The notes: generated by a model from the sequence alone, not told the origin. A DNA stretch of 64,000 bases from Psychrobacillus sp042885655 (GCF_042885655.1 NZ_JBHVRO010000007.1:1-64000), one strand, 5' to 3'; shown: positions 35,418-45,279, counted from the stretch's first letter. Program-made: numbers and translations.

Positions 35418-37241
35418 ATGCAGAAGGTTGGTTATTTTAAATCTATACATGTAAAGATTGTGTTCATTTATATATTATTAATAATAATTGCTATGCAAAT
35501 AATTGGTTTATATTTTGTAAAGGAGCTTGAGAAGACCTTAAGAGATAACTTTCAAGATTCTATCTCGGATCGTGTTAGTTTAATTGAATTTAGCGCAAGA
35601 GAAGAGATATTAAAAATTAGAAACGACGGAGACGCAACTTTAGAACAAAGTTTGCGCTCTATTTTGTATGGTCTTAACTCAAGTGATATTAAAGAGGTCA
35701 GAGTGATAGATGCAAGATATCAAATTCTCGCATCTTCAGATATAAATAATCAAGCAATTGTTGGCCAAAGATCAATGGACGACCTAGTAAGATCATCTAT
35801 AACTGCTGAAACACCTAAAAATAATATTTCACTGGATGCGAAAACAAGAAAACGAATTTGGATTTTAGCAACACCAATTATTTCTCAAGGGGAAGTAATT
35901 GGATCCTTGTATGTTGAATCTAATATAGAAAATGTTTTTGACCAAATGAACGAAATAAATCAAATTCTTGCGGGTGGAACTGCAGTTGCGTTAGCGATAA
36001 CAATTGTACTTGGTATTTTAATAGCACGGACAATTACAAGACCAATATCGGACATGAGAAAACAAGCACAAGCAATGGCAAAAGGTAACTATTCCAGAAA
36101 AGTACGTGTTTATGGAAATGATGAAATTGGTCAGCTAGCTATTGCCTTTAACCATTTAACAAATCGATTACAGGAAGCTCAATCTACGACAGAAGCGGAA
36201 AGAAGAAAACTTGCTTCAGTTCTTACCAACATGACAGACGGAGTTATTGCAACAGATCGGAAAGGAAGGGTTATTTTAATCAATGACCCAGCACTACGAT
36301 TTTTAAGAGTTCCAAGAGAAATGGTACTAAATCGGCCTATTACTTCTGTATTAGGAATCGACATGGATCAGCCGTTTGAAGACTTAATTCATTCTAAAGA
36401 ATCAATTACACTTGACTTTAGCACACACGATCGGCCATTTATATTACGTGTAAATTTCTCGGTTATTCAAAAGGAAACAGGCTTTGTCAATGGTTTCATA
36501 GCAGTTCTTCATGACAATACTGAACAAGAGAAGATTGATATGGAACGTAGGGAATTTGTAGCGAATGTATCTCATGAATTGCGCACTCCTCTTACGACCA
36601 TGAGTAGTTATTTAGAGGCTCTAGCGGATGGAGCGTGGAAAGATGAAGAGATTGCACCATCTTTTCTACAAGTTACTCAAACAGAAACACAAAGAATGAT
36701 TCGCCTAGTAAATGATCTTCTTCAATTGTCAAAAATGGATAGTAGAGATTATGAATTAAATCGTGATATAGTCAATTTTAATCAATTTTTTAATCGAATC
36801 ATAGATCGTTTTGAGTTATCTAAATCACAAAATGTAACTTTTCATCGACTACTTCCTGACACACCTTATTATGTAGACATAGATACCGATAAGCTAACAC
36901 AAGTAATTGATAATATCATTTCCAACGCGTTAAAATACTCCCCAGATGGAGGAAATATACGATTTGGAATAGCGGTGAAGGAACAAGTGTTGAAGGTGAT
37001 GATTTCGGATGATGGTATGGGAATACCTTCTGAAAATGTAGAGAGAATTTTCGATCGTTTCTATCGTGTTGATCGTGCAAGGGCAAGATCTATGGGGGGA
37101 ACTGGCCTTGGATTAGCAATTGCCCGGGAAATGATTGAAGCACATGGAGGGACTATTTGGGCAGAAAGTGAAGAAGGTCAAGGAACAACAATATTTTTCA
37201 CACTTGAAATTGAAATGGAAGAGGAAGGTGAGTGGGATTGA
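35418..37241 (+). CDS. walK: sensor histidine kinase WalK (YycG)
   Basis: 607 residues. TM1 at about 13-33, an extracellular PAS-like domain to about 183, TM2 about 185-205, HAMP (about 205-258), cytoplasmic PAS (about 262-370), HisKA with H386 in VSHELRTPL, and a HATPase with N-box IISNALKYSP and GTGLGLAIA. Senses wall status and phosphorylates WalR. It overlaps yycH slightly, so walRKHI-yycJ is one operon. Confidence 0.98.
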   Translation: MQKVGYFKSIHVKIVFIYILLIIIAMQIIGLYFVKELEKTLRDNFQDSISDRVSLIEFSAREEILKIRNDGDATLEQSLRSILYGLNSSDIKEVRVIDARYQILASSDINNQAIVGQRSMDDLVRSSITAETPKNNISLDAKTRKRIWILATPIISQGEVIGSLYVESNIENVFDQMNEINQILAGGTAVALAITIVLGILIARTITRPISDMRKQAQAMAKGNYSRKVRVYGNDEIGQLAIAFNHLTNRLQEAQSTTEAERRKLASVLTNMTDGVIATDRKGRVILINDPALRFLRVPREMVLNRPITSVLGIDMDQPFEDLIHSKESITLDFSTHDRPFILRVNFSVIQKETGFVNGFIAVLHDNTEQEKIDMERREFVANVSHELRTPLTTMSSYLEALADGAWKDEEIAPSFLQVTQTETQRMIRLVNDLLQLSKMDSRDYELNRDIVNFNQFFNRIIDRFELSKSQNVTFHRLLPDTPYYVDIDTDKLTQVIDNIISNALKYSPDGGNIRFGIAVKEQVLKVMISDDGMGIPSENVERIFDRFYRVDRARARSMGGTGLGLAIAREMIEAHGGTIWAESEEGQGTTIFFTLEIEMEEEGEWD

Positions 37242-38554
37242 GGTATATTGAACAAGTGAAATCTATCATTTTAATCTTGCTCATCTTGCTTAGCCTAACC
37301 TTGACCTTTACTATATGGACCTTTTCACCCACCTACGATACGATTGATACACCAATTGTGGATATTTCCATTGCGGATAAAAAGAAAATAGAAGATGTAG
37401 TGAAGCCCTATCGTGTATTATTTAGTCATGAGGAAACAATGACGGGTTCAGAAACTCCGTTAAATATAGAAAAAGTATTAAACTTAATGAAAAACTGGGA
37501 ATTACAAACTATAGAACCGGTGAATAATAGAGCTAGTTTTCAACAAATAAATGATTATATTACAACGTCGAATCGAATTACGTTTATGTATCCTACAGAT
37601 GTTCCTATTAAAACATTTGGCAGCATTTTTTCTTTCGCAGATCATAACTTTCCGGATATCTCATTTAATCGTTTAGTAATTGATATGAATGGTCCTGCAG
37701 AAGGTGAAGTAGTATTTTATTTCATTAATACGACCAAACAGAAGGTATATAAATCTCGCGTGGAAAAAGTGGACAGAGAAGCGTTGTCGGAGCGTTTAAT
37801 AAAGCAAACTGTTAACTTAAAGACTTATAGTGAAATAGTAAGGCCGGGTAAATTATCTATATTTGCTTCGGATAATCCAGAAAATATCACCGGATACACG
37901 TATATTTTAGAGGAAATTCCACCAGAGAAGTTTAAAAATGCTCTGTTTACTTCTCCTAGTCTAGTCCGTAGTAATCCTGTTGGAACAAATGGACAAGAAT
38001 ATACAGATGATAGTGCTCTAATGACTGTTGACTTTTTGTTTAAAAGACTAAGTTATGTGCATCCAGCTTCAGAGAGTAAGAATCCTGGTATTCCTGCAGA
38101 ACTCATTCAACATAGTGTGGATTTCATAAATGAGCATAATGGTTGGACGGATGATTACCGATATAATCGTATTAATCCAGCTACACAACAAGTTAGTTAT
38201 CAGCTTTACATGAACGGGTTACCTGTGTTTAGTAATGATACGAGTACGGAAATTTCACAATTTTGGGGAGTGAATCGAGTCTATCGATATATTAGACCGT
38301 ATTATTCATTAAATAATTCTACACTTATTAAAAAAAGAGATGTACAATTACCATCCGGGAAAACCACATATGATTTAATTTCGTCAGAGGTAAAAGCGTC
38401 ATCTGTGGATGATATGGTAGTGAGTTATTATTTGTCGCAAGATGATCAACAACCATTATTAAATTTAACACCTTCTTGGTATTATTTATCAAAGGGCATT
38501 TGGACTCGAGTGTCTCCAGATATACTTGGAGGTGGAAAATTTGGATTGGAATAA
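37238..38554 (+). CDS. yycH: WalK regulatory protein YycH (WalH)
   Basis: 438 residues. One N-terminal membrane helix (about 8-30) followed by a large extracytoplasmic domain. YycH and YycI bind WalK's membrane helix and control its activity. I start at TTG 37238 (RYIEQVKSIILILL), which matches the B. subtilis N-terminus MKYVEQIKS and has AAGGTGAG five bases upstream; GTG at 37232 is the alternative. It overlaps the walK stop by four bases. Confidence 0.93.
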   Translation: MRYIEQVKSIILILLILLSLTLTFTIWTFSPTYDTIDTPIVDISIADKKKIEDVVKPYRVLFSHEETMTGSETPLNIEKVLNLMKNWELQTIEPVNNRASFQQINDYITTSNRITFMYPTDVPIKTFGSIFSFADHNFPDISFNRLVIDMNGPAEGEVVFYFINTTKQKVYKSRVEKVDREALSERLIKQTVNLKTYSEIVRPGKLSIFASDNPENITGYTYILEEIPPEKFKNALFTSPSLVRSNPVGTNGQEYTDDSALMTVDFLFKRLSYVHPASESKNPGIPAELIQHSVDFINEHNGWTDDYRYNRINPATQQVSYQLYMNGLPVFSNDTSTEISQFWGVNRVYRYIRPYYSLNNSTLIKKRDVQLPSGKTTYDLISSEVKASSVDDMVVSYYLSQDDQQPLLNLTPSWYYLSKGIWTRVSPDILGGGKFGLE

Positions 38555-39344
38555 AACAAAGACAATATTTATTATTGTGTTTTCTATATTAAATGTATTT
38601 TTGTTTTCTCTTTATTTAAATAGATATAATGAAGCACTCGATGTAGAAGTGCAGAGTGATACACCAATAGAGGAGAGACTTTTTCTCGATAATATTACAG
38701 TGCCAAAAATGGAGTCAGTTATTCAAGCGGCAGCCTATGTTTCAGGAAATGTTCATAATTTTAGTGAAGATGAATTAGCTCATTTTACGAACCAAAGAGT
38801 GGAAATCAAAGCTAGTGATCATTTAATTAGTACATTTATTAAACCAATTCCAATAACAGAAGAAGAAACATTGGAAAAATTAGTACATGAAAATATACTG
38901 CATGGAGATTCTTATGGGTTATGGAAAATTGATAAGGAAAATAATTCTGCTTCATTTTTTCAAAAGGTAAATAATCGATTTGTCTATTACAATAAGAACG
39001 CAAAGGTAGTTGTCTATTGGAATGATCAGCAAGAACTAGTTGGATATGAACAAACGATATTGGACAACTTGGAAGACTATAATGAATCGAAAAACTTATC
39101 GCCTTATATGCAAGCAATTAAAGCTTTATATTCAAGAGGTTTACTAAAAACTGACACCACTGTAAAAGAGATTAGTCTTGGATATTCCAGATTAGTTGAA
39201 ACATCGGAAACGCAAGTATTTTCACCAACATGGTATATACTAGCTGAACTTTCAGATGGAACAAAAGAAGAGTATTTTGTAAACGCAGTTGAGGGAAGAG
39301 TTATTGATTTGCCAAAAGAAATGCAAGAAGCAGCAGTAAAGTAA
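38541..39344 (+). CDS. yycI: WalK regulatory protein YycI (WalI)
   Basis: 267 residues. N-terminal DWNKTKTIFIIVF with one membrane helix (about 7-25), then an extracytoplasmic domain of the YycI fold. I chose TTG at 38541 because GGAGGTGG lies five bases upstream and the N-terminus then aligns with MDWSKTKTIFI of B. subtilis; an upstream in-frame TTG at 38526 would include the ribosome site. It overlaps yycH by 14 bases. Confidence 0.93.
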   Translation: MDWNKTKTIFIIVFSILNVFLFSLYLNRYNEALDVEVQSDTPIEERLFLDNITVPKMESVIQAAAYVSGNVHNFSEDELAHFTNQRVEIKASDHLISTFIKPIPITEEETLEKLVHENILHGDSYGLWKIDKENNSASFFQKVNNRFVYYNKNAKVVVYWNDQQELVGYEQTILDNLEDYNESKNLSPYMQAIKALYSRGLLKTDTTVKEISLGYSRLVETSETQVFSPTWYILAELSDGTKEEYFVNAVEGRVIDLPKEMQEAAVK

Positions 39345-39356
39345 GGAGTAATAAGT

Positions 39357-40145
39357 ATGAGATTTAGTGTATTAGCAAGTGGGAGCAGTGGAAATGCGGT
39401 ATATGTGGAAAATGATGAGCATTGCTTTTTAGTTGATGTTGGGCTAAGCGGCAAGAAAATGGAACAACTCTTCAGTGAAATTGATCGTGATATGAAAAAA
39501 CTATCGGGTATTTTTATTACACATGAGCATAGTGATCATATTAAAGGACTAGGCGTAATCGCAAGAAAACATGGAGTACCTATTTTTGCAAATGAGAAAA
39601 CATGGTTAGCGATGGATTCGCATATAGGAAATGTTTCTTTAGATCAACGATTTCAATTCGACATGGAAACGATCAAAACATTTGGCTCAATCGACATTCA
39701 GTCTTTTGCAGTGTCCCATGATGCCGCTGATCCAATGTTTTATATTTTTCATGAAAATGGACGAAAACTTGTTTTAATTACTGACACCGGCTATGTAAGT
39801 GATCGGATGAAAGGGCATATTAAAGGAGCAGATGCTTTTGTCTTTGAGAGTAATCATGATGTAAGTATGCTTCAAATGGGACGTTATCCTTGGTCTGTCA
39901 AGCGAAGAATCTTAAGTGACGTAGGTCATGTATCAAATGAAGACGCCGCTGTTGCCATGAGTGAAGTAATAGAAACTAAAAATACCAATATTTATTTATC
40001 TCATTTAAGTAAAGATAATAATATGAAAGATCTTGCTCGTATGAGTGTGACACAAACACTTCAATCTTGTGGTATTATAGCTGGAGAATATGTGCATCTA
40101 CATGATACGGATGCAAATGTACCAACCGAATTAGTGTTAGTGTGA
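39357..40145 (+). CDS. yycJ: MBL-fold hydrolase YycJ (WalJ)
   Basis: 262 residues. Metallo-beta-lactamase fold with THEHSDHIKG (HxHxDH), H in VSHDAADP and D in ITDTGY. Family members show 5'-3' DNA exonuclease activity and have been linked to mismatch repair and cell division. Last gene of the walRKHIJ operon before a strong terminator. Confidence 0.95.
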   Translation: MRFSVLASGSSGNAVYVENDEHCFLVDVGLSGKKMEQLFSEIDRDMKKLSGIFITHEHSDHIKGLGVIARKHGVPIFANEKTWLAMDSHIGNVSLDQRFQFDMETIKTFGSIDIQSFAVSHDAADPMFYIFHENGRKLVLITDTGYVSDRMKGHIKGADAFVFESNHDVSMLQMGRYPWSVKRRILSDVGHVSNEDAAVAMSEVIETKNTNIYLSHLSKDNNMKDLARMSVTQTLQSCGIIAGEYVHLHDTDANVPTELVLV

Positions 40146-40150
40146 TTAAT

Positions 40151-40188
40151 AAAGTTCCAAAAGCATTTTAGCTTTTGGAACTTTTTTT
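40151..40188 (+). terminator. walRKHI-yycJ terminator
   Basis: AAGTTCCAAAAGC (about 40152-40164) pairs with GCTTTTGGAACTT (40171-40183), followed by a T-run. Confidence 0.93.
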
Positions 40189-40307
40189 ATTATAAAAATT
40201 CTACAAGTATGTTTTATTAAACTTTTAATTAATTTTCATCTTATTTTAATGTTAATTGGGTAAATTAATAACATAAACATATACGTAAAAAGAAAGGGAG
40301 ATGAAAA

Positions 40308-41513
40308 ATGGACGATTATAATCCATATGAGCCACAGGAAGAACCGATAAAAGAAAAGAAAAAAGGTTTGGCAGGTTATTTTTTTAGCGCCTTAGCTGGA
40401 GTAATGGTAGGAGCACTGCTCGTTTGGTTCTTAATACCATCTGTTTTAACAAATTTGCCAACAAATAATGGAACGAAAACGACAAAGACTTCTATGGAAA
40501 CCCAACAGCTATCTGTTGATGTGACAACTGGTGTTACGGAAGCAGTTGAGAAGGCTTCGGGTGCTGTAGTAGGTGTATCAAATATTCAATCAGTCACCGA
40601 TTTCTGGAACCATACGAAATCTAACCAAGAAGCTGGAACAGGTTCAGGAGTTATTTATAAAAAGGAAGGTGGAAAAGCTTACGTCATTACTAATAATCAC
40701 GTCGTGGAAGGTGCAAAATCACTAGAAGTAACATTAGCGGATGGAACAAAGGTAGAAGCGAAACTTGTAGGAACCGATATTTGGACAGATTTAGCAGTGC
40801 TTGAAATTGACGCTAAAGGAGTAGATTCCGTCATTACATTTGGTAGCTCAGATGCATTAAAACAAGGTGAAACAGTAATTGCTATTGGGAACCCACTTGG
40901 ACTTGATTTTTATGGATCAGTAACAACTGGTGTCGTATCTGGTAAAGATCGTGCAATACCAGTAGATATAAATGGAGATGGTGTGATAGATTGGCAAGCG
41001 GAAGTTTTACAAACTGACGCAGCGATTAACCCTGGTAATAGTGGTGGAGCATTGATAAATTTAGCAGGTCAACTTGTAGGGATTAATTCTATGAAAATAT
41101 CCGAGGCTGCAGTTGAAGGTATAGGCCTTGCAATCCCAGTTGACTCTGCAATTCCAATAATTGAGGACTTAGAACGAAATGGTAAAGTTAGTCGTCCTTC
41201 CATGGGGATTACATTAGTCGATTTAACAAACGTACCTGCAATTCATCAAAAAGATACTTTGAAGTTACCAGCAGAAGTAACTACAGGAGTTGTGGTAAAC
41301 GAAGTTATTCGAAATTCACCTGCAGAAAAAGCAGGAATGAAGACTTATGATGTAATCGTTGAGATGGACGGAGAAAAAATAGAAAATACAATTGATTTAA
41401 GAAAACATTTATATAATAAAAAAGAAATTGGGGACGAATTAAAAGTTAAAGTGTATCGAGACGGAAAAATAGTGGATCTAACACTTAATTTAGTGGATAC
41501 AGACAGTTTATAA
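40308..41513 (+). CDS. htrA: serine protease HtrA (DegP-like, YycK)
   Basis: 401 residues. One membrane helix (about 24-46) anchors an extracytoplasmic trypsin-like protease with the triad H131 (TNNHVVEG), D161 (WTDLAVL) and S245 (NPGNSGGA); a PDZ domain fills about 295-395. Degrades misfolded secreted proteins. It stands apart from walRKHIJ (terminator and 160-base gap) but keeps the conserved yycJ-htrA-rlmH order. DnaA boxes start right after its stop codon. Confidence 0.96.
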   Translation: MDDYNPYEPQEEPIKEKKKGLAGYFFSALAGVMVGALLVWFLIPSVLTNLPTNNGTKTTKTSMETQQLSVDVTTGVTEAVEKASGAVVGVSNIQSVTDFWNHTKSNQEAGTGSGVIYKKEGGKAYVITNNHVVEGAKSLEVTLADGTKVEAKLVGTDIWTDLAVLEIDAKGVDSVITFGSSDALKQGETVIAIGNPLGLDFYGSVTTGVVSGKDRAIPVDINGDGVIDWQAEVLQTDAAINPGNSGGALINLAGQLVGINSMKISEAAVEGIGLAIPVDSAIPIIEDLERNGKVSRPSMGITLVDLTNVPAIHQKDTLKLPAEVTTGVVVNEVIRNSPAEKAGMKTYDVIVEMDGEKIENTIDLRKHLYNKKEIGDELKVKVYRDGKIVDLTLNLVDTDSL

Positions 41514-41551
41514 AATGTGGATAACTTGTTATTGTAAATAAAGATTTACAC

Positions 41552-41594
41552 AGCGAGTAGGAAGAGAAAAGCTATTCTTTCCTACTCGCTTTTC
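41552..41594 (+). terminator. htrA terminator
   Basis: AGCGAGTAGGAA (41552-41563) pairs with TTCCTACTCGCT (41579-41590), followed by T's. Confidence 0.9.
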
Positions 41595-41678
41595 GTTTGG
41601 TAAAATAGATTGTGGATAACAATGAATGTTTTGTGCATAACTTAATTAATTATTCATAAAAATAAAGGAAGTGAAAAA

Positions 41679-41846
41679 TTGAGAATATTCAGTTGTGAAA
41701 CCCATATAAATCACGCTTTAGACATGTTTGTAGCGGAACAAAAAACCTTTCCAATGCTAGAGAAGTTATTGAATGAAGAAAAGTTATCCACAAACTGTAC
41801 CTATTGTAATGAACGAGCAATATATATTGTAGCAAGTGAAGAGTAG
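41679..41846 (+). CDS. CxxH/CxxC mini-protein (YyzF-like)
   Basis: 55 residues: begins with TTG, then RIFSCETHINHALD and ends CTYCNERAIYIVASEE. The paired CETH (CxxH, 6-9) and CTYC (CxxC, 40-43) define the CxxH/CxxC protein family found just before rlmH in Bacillales; a small zinc-binding protein is likely, function unknown. AAAGGAAG lies eight bases upstream of TTG. A DnaA box is embedded in its coding sequence (41784-41792). Confidence 0.85.
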   Translation: MRIFSCETHINHALDMFVAEQKTFPMLEKLLNEEKLSTNCTYCNERAIYIVASEE

Positions 41847-41933
41847 AACACAATATGTAGATAAGTGTTGTGGATATGTGCATAACTTTTGTGCATAACT
41901 TGTTTGTAAATGAAATGTAAAGGTGGATAACCT

Positions 41934-42413
41934 GTGAATATACAAATTATCTCGGTTGGAAAGTTAAAAGAAAAGTATTTAAAACTGGGGATAGAAGAAT
42001 ATGCTAAACGATTAAGTAGTTATGCAAAAATGGACTTAGTAGAGGTGGCTGATGAGAAAGCACCTGAAAATCTAAGTGAGGCGGATATGGATATCGTTAA
42101 GAAAAAAGAAGGAGAACGCATTTTAGCAAAAATCAGTGGAGATACATATGTTATTGCTCTTGCAATTGACGGTAAAATGAAATCATCGGAGCAGCTTGCA
42201 AGTGGCTTAGAATCGTTAATGACCTATGGAAGAAGTAAAATTGCATTTGTTATTGGTGGTTCACTTGGTTTACACGAAGAAGTATTGAACCGATCAGATG
42301 AAAAACTATCATTCGGTAAGATGACCTTGCCCCATCAATTAATGAAGTTAGTATTAATCGAGCAGATTTATCGAGCATTTCGTATTATTAAAAACGAGCC
42401 TTACCACAAGTAA
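41934..42413 (+). CDS. rlmH: 23S rRNA pseudouridine-1915 N3-methyltransferase RlmH
   Basis: 159 residues, SPOUT class. MNIQIISVGKLKEKYL start, the SAM-binding knot FVIGGSLGLHEEV and the C-terminal RIIKNEPYHK are diagnostic. Methylates pseudouridine 1915 in helix 69 of 23S rRNA. The start is GTG at 41934. Confidence 0.98.
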   Translation: MNIQIISVGKLKEKYLKLGIEEYAKRLSSYAKMDLVEVADEKAPENLSEADMDIVKKKEGERILAKISGDTYVIALAIDGKMKSSEQLASGLESLMTYGRSKIAFVIGGSLGLHEEVLNRSDEKLSFGKMTLPHQLMKLVLIEQIYRAFRIIKNEPYHK

Positions 42414-42512
42414 CTACTAAATATCTCCTGCAGATGGGCGAGGTATATACAATAAACAAAAGTCGGTGTTTTAAGTTTTATAGTAGTTTGGGAAACTTTA
42501 CATGAACAAAGT

Positions 42513-42550
42513 AAAAAACTAAGGGACTTCTTCAAGTCCCTTAGTTTGTT
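42513..42550. terminator. bidirectional terminator between rlmH and ccdC-like gene
   Basis: ACTAAGGGACTT (42518-42529) and AAGTCCCTTAGT (42534-42545) form a 12-bp stem with A's on the left and T's on the right, between convergent genes. Confidence 0.9.
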
Positions 42551-42605
42551 TATCTGAGTGTCTTTTGTAATGTCTAATTCTTTAGGGTAAATGGAAGCTA
42601 TGGTA

Positions 42606-43100
42606 TCAAAAAGCCGAACCATTGCGCTGAAGTTCCCGATTCGATAAGTAGACTTTACGAAACTTATAGTAACTGGAAATTTTCCAAGGAATAATATAGC
42701 CGCATGCCGAGACGAAGAATAGCAACATTCGAGAATCCGAGTCCATATCAATTATTCCACGTATGGTCCACCTCACCGTGAAAATTAATATGAACAAAAT
42801 GACGAATGCCAGACTTTTCTTCACATAGATCCTTCCGTTCTCTCGCCGTTCATATCCGGTCGTAAGAATTAAAGGGATGGAGATAACACATCCTAGAAAC
42901 AACGCAACAGCAACTTCTACTGGTGTTACCTCTGCATTTGGGTTCATTATTAATGCCGATCCTGGTGTTAACAATAATAGCGTTATAATTATCCGGGTTC
43001 CATTGCCTCTAATAGGTTGGAACATGGAGCTAATTTGGCGATAAAAAATCAAGGCAGCAACAAGGATGATTATGATAAGAATAGGGTTATAGTTCAACAT
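42606..43100 (-). CDS. CcdC family membrane protein
   Basis: 164 residues with four or five membrane helices. Motifs such as PIRGNGTRIIITLLLLTPG, NPNAEVTPVE, TTGYERRENGRIYV and YIIPWKISSYYKFRKV match the CcdC (DUF1453) family. In B. subtilis ccdC adjoins ccdA, but no cytochrome biogenesis gene is present here and no specific function is established. I use the ATG at 43098-43100, four bases after AAGGTGG. Upstream 43101-43630 (about 530 bases) holds no gene. Confidence 0.88.
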   Translation of the reverse strand: MLNYNPILIIIILVAALIFYRQISSMFQPIRGNGTRIIITLLLLTPGSALIMNPNAEVTPVEVAVALFLGCVISIPLILTTGYERRENGRIYVKKSLAFVILFILIFTVRWTIRGIIDMDSDSRMLLFFVSACGYIIPWKISSYYKFRKVYLSNRELQRNGSAF

Positions 43101-43630
43101 CAACCCACCTTTCTATTTTGTTAGTTGTTCATTTTTGAAACGGACTAAGCAGGAAGAATAGATATACAATGTCGTAAGAACAATATAAATAAAAGAAATA
43201 TGATTCAGATTGACGCTGATTTTTAAAGTTCATTAATTCAAGTAGGATATCATCTGTAGCAGTTTTTTAACTTTTGAATTTCACCCTCCCGGCTGGATTT
43301 ACGGCTTGAGACAATCAAATGTGAGCTGCATAAAAGTTCCACGGTAAAAAAATAACATTTAATTCAGATAAATTCAACAACTTTTGATAAGTTGAAGATA
43401 AGATGCACTTAAAAGAAAGCTTGTGTTCTTCAAATATTTTTGGAACTCTATGGAAGTACTTCTCCCTTTTTTATTAGCTTTAAATAGTCTATAATTATTA
43501 AATGATGACAGGTAGTATAACTATAAATAATTTGTTTAAACTTTGATAGGGTTATATAGAGACTGAAAAGGTGTGAGATGAGGTACACCAACATCTTTTC
43601 TGCAAATTTTAGGGTATAAGGATGGTAAAA
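43101..43630. other. gene-free region between ccdC-like gene and mqo
   Basis: AT-rich, no convincing open frame. It should hold the divergent promoters of the ccdC-like gene and mqo. A TATAAT lies at about 43490, roughly 130 bases before mqo, without a clear -35. I see no riboswitch or repeat. Confidence 0.5.
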
Positions 43631-45130
43631 ATGAGCAGAGAAACTAAAACAGACGTCATCTTAATTGGTGCCGGAATTATGAGTGCAACTTTAGGGACAC
43701 TTCTGAAAGAATTAGTACCGGAATGGAAAATTACAGTTTTTGAAAAGCTCGAAAATGCAGGCGAGGAAAGCTCTAATGAATGGAATAATGCAGGAACTGG
43801 GCATGCAGCACTGTGTGAGCTAAACTACACTTCCGAAAAACCAGACGGCTCAATAGATATTAACAAAGCTATCAAAATTAACGAACAGTTCCAACTCTCC
43901 ATGCAGTTTTGGTCTTATCTTGTAAACAGTAAGCGGATAAATAATCCAAAGGACTTTATCATGCCATTGCCTCATATGAGTATGGTACAAGGGGAAGAAA
44001 ATGTTTCTTTTTTAAAGAAACGTTTTGAAGCAATGTCAGAAAATCCTCTATTTCAAGGAATGGAATTTTCCGATGACCATGAAAAACTTAAGGAATGGAT
44101 TCCGCTTATTATGGAAGACCGACCAGCAAATGAAGTTATTGCAGCAACAAAAATCGATTCTGGAACGGATGTCAATTTTGGTGCTTTAACACGCATATTG
44201 CTTGACCACTTAAAGAATAATAACGTTGATATTAATTACAGACATAGTGTTGAAAATCTTAAACGTACAAATGATGGCAAGTGGGAAGTGAAAGTCAAGA
44301 ATGAAGCTGAAGGGAAGACTGAATACCATACAGCAAAATTCATTTTTGTAGGAGGCGGAGGCGGAAGTCTTCATTTACTACAAAAATCCGGCATTCCTGA
44401 AGGAAAACATATTGGAGGATTCCCAGTAAGTGGACTATTTTTAGTGTGTAATAATCCTGAAGTTGTAGAGCAACACCATGCAAAAGTTTACGGTAAAGCT
44501 AAAGTAGGCGCTCCTCCAATGTCTGTTCCACATCTTGACACAAGATTTATTGAAAATAAAAAATCGTTGTTATTCGGACCGTTTGCTGGTTTCTCACCAA
44601 AGTTTTTGAAAACTGGATCAATGTTTGATTTAGTAACTTCCGTAAAACCAGATAATATCGTAACTATGTTGGCGGCAGGCGCAAAAGAGATGTCATTAAC
44701 AAAGTACTTAATCCAACAAGTTATGTTATCGAAAGAAAAGCGCATTGAAGAGTTACAGGAGTTTGTCCCAAATGCTAAAATCGAGGATTGGGATACAGTA
44801 GTGGCTGGTCAACGTGTACAAGTTATCAAAGATACGGAGGCCGGTGGAAAAGGAACACTTCAATTTGGAACGGAGATTGTTTGTGCAGCTGATGGCTCAA
44901 TTTCAGCATTACTAGGTGCTTCTCCTGGTGCCTCCACCGCTGTACATGCTATGCTTGAGATACTTAATAGATGCTTCCCACAACATATGCCGGAATGGGA
45001 ATCCAAAATTAAAGAGATGATTCCTTCTTATGGTGTGTCACTAATGGAAAACCCAGAGATTCTGCACGAAATTCATACTTCAACAGCAAATACGCTTGGA
45101 CTAAATGAATCAGATTTAGTTAATAATTAA
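43631..45130 (+). CDS. mqo: malate:quinone oxidoreductase
   Basis: 499 residues. FAD-binding VILIGAGIMSATLGTLL at the N-terminus; NEWNNAGTGHAALCELNY and GGGGGSLHLLQKSGIPE are Mqo signatures. Oxidises malate to oxaloacetate and passes electrons directly to the quinone pool. AAGGATGG lies five bases before the ATG at 43631; an ATG three codons upstream (43622) is possible. Very high identity to the B. subtilis type is apparent. Single-gene unit with its own terminator. Confidence 0.96.
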   Translation: MSRETKTDVILIGAGIMSATLGTLLKELVPEWKITVFEKLENAGEESSNEWNNAGTGHAALCELNYTSEKPDGSIDINKAIKINEQFQLSMQFWSYLVNSKRINNPKDFIMPLPHMSMVQGEENVSFLKKRFEAMSENPLFQGMEFSDDHEKLKEWIPLIMEDRPANEVIAATKIDSGTDVNFGALTRILLDHLKNNNVDINYRHSVENLKRTNDGKWEVKVKNEAEGKTEYHTAKFIFVGGGGGSLHLLQKSGIPEGKHIGGFPVSGLFLVCNNPEVVEQHHAKVYGKAKVGAPPMSVPHLDTRFIENKKSLLFGPFAGFSPKFLKTGSMFDLVTSVKPDNIVTMLAAGAKEMSLTKYLIQQVMLSKEKRIEELQEFVPNAKIEDWDTVVAGQRVQVIKDTEAGGKGTLQFGTEIVCAADGSISALLGASPGASTAVHAMLEILNRCFPQHMPEWESKIKEMIPSYGVSLMENPEILHEIHTSTANTLGLNESDLVNN

Positions 45131-45210
45131 TTCTTTGAATGTAGAAACCAAGGTATTTGATTAATGGACAATCGTTTATATGTAAAAGAGATTGAAAAGG
45201 CAATGATAAA

Positions 45211-45258
45211 AAAACAAAGAATCTTTGATCTATCTATAGATTGAAGGTTCTTTGTTTT
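45211..45258 (+). terminator. mqo terminator
   Basis: AAAACAAAGAA at 45211 pairs with TTCTTTGTTTT ending 45258, with a longer imperfect stem around it. Confidence 0.8.
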
Positions 45259-45279
45259 AGAGATAAACATGTATATGAA

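Larger units (their letters stand above)
41516..41930. promoter_or_regulatory. DnaA-box cluster between htrA and rlmH
   Basis: Three perfect boxes: TGTGGATAA at 41516 and 41611, TTATCCACA at 41784. Three TGTGCATAA boxes fitting TTWTNCACA lie at 41632, 41877 and 41890, with weaker TGTAGATAA (41856), TGTGGATAT (41869) and GGTGGATAA (41922). At least six good boxes lie within 415 bases, across and around a small gene, about 31 kb from oriC. Such clusters titrate DnaA or regulate transcription in B. subtilis. Confidence 0.8.
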
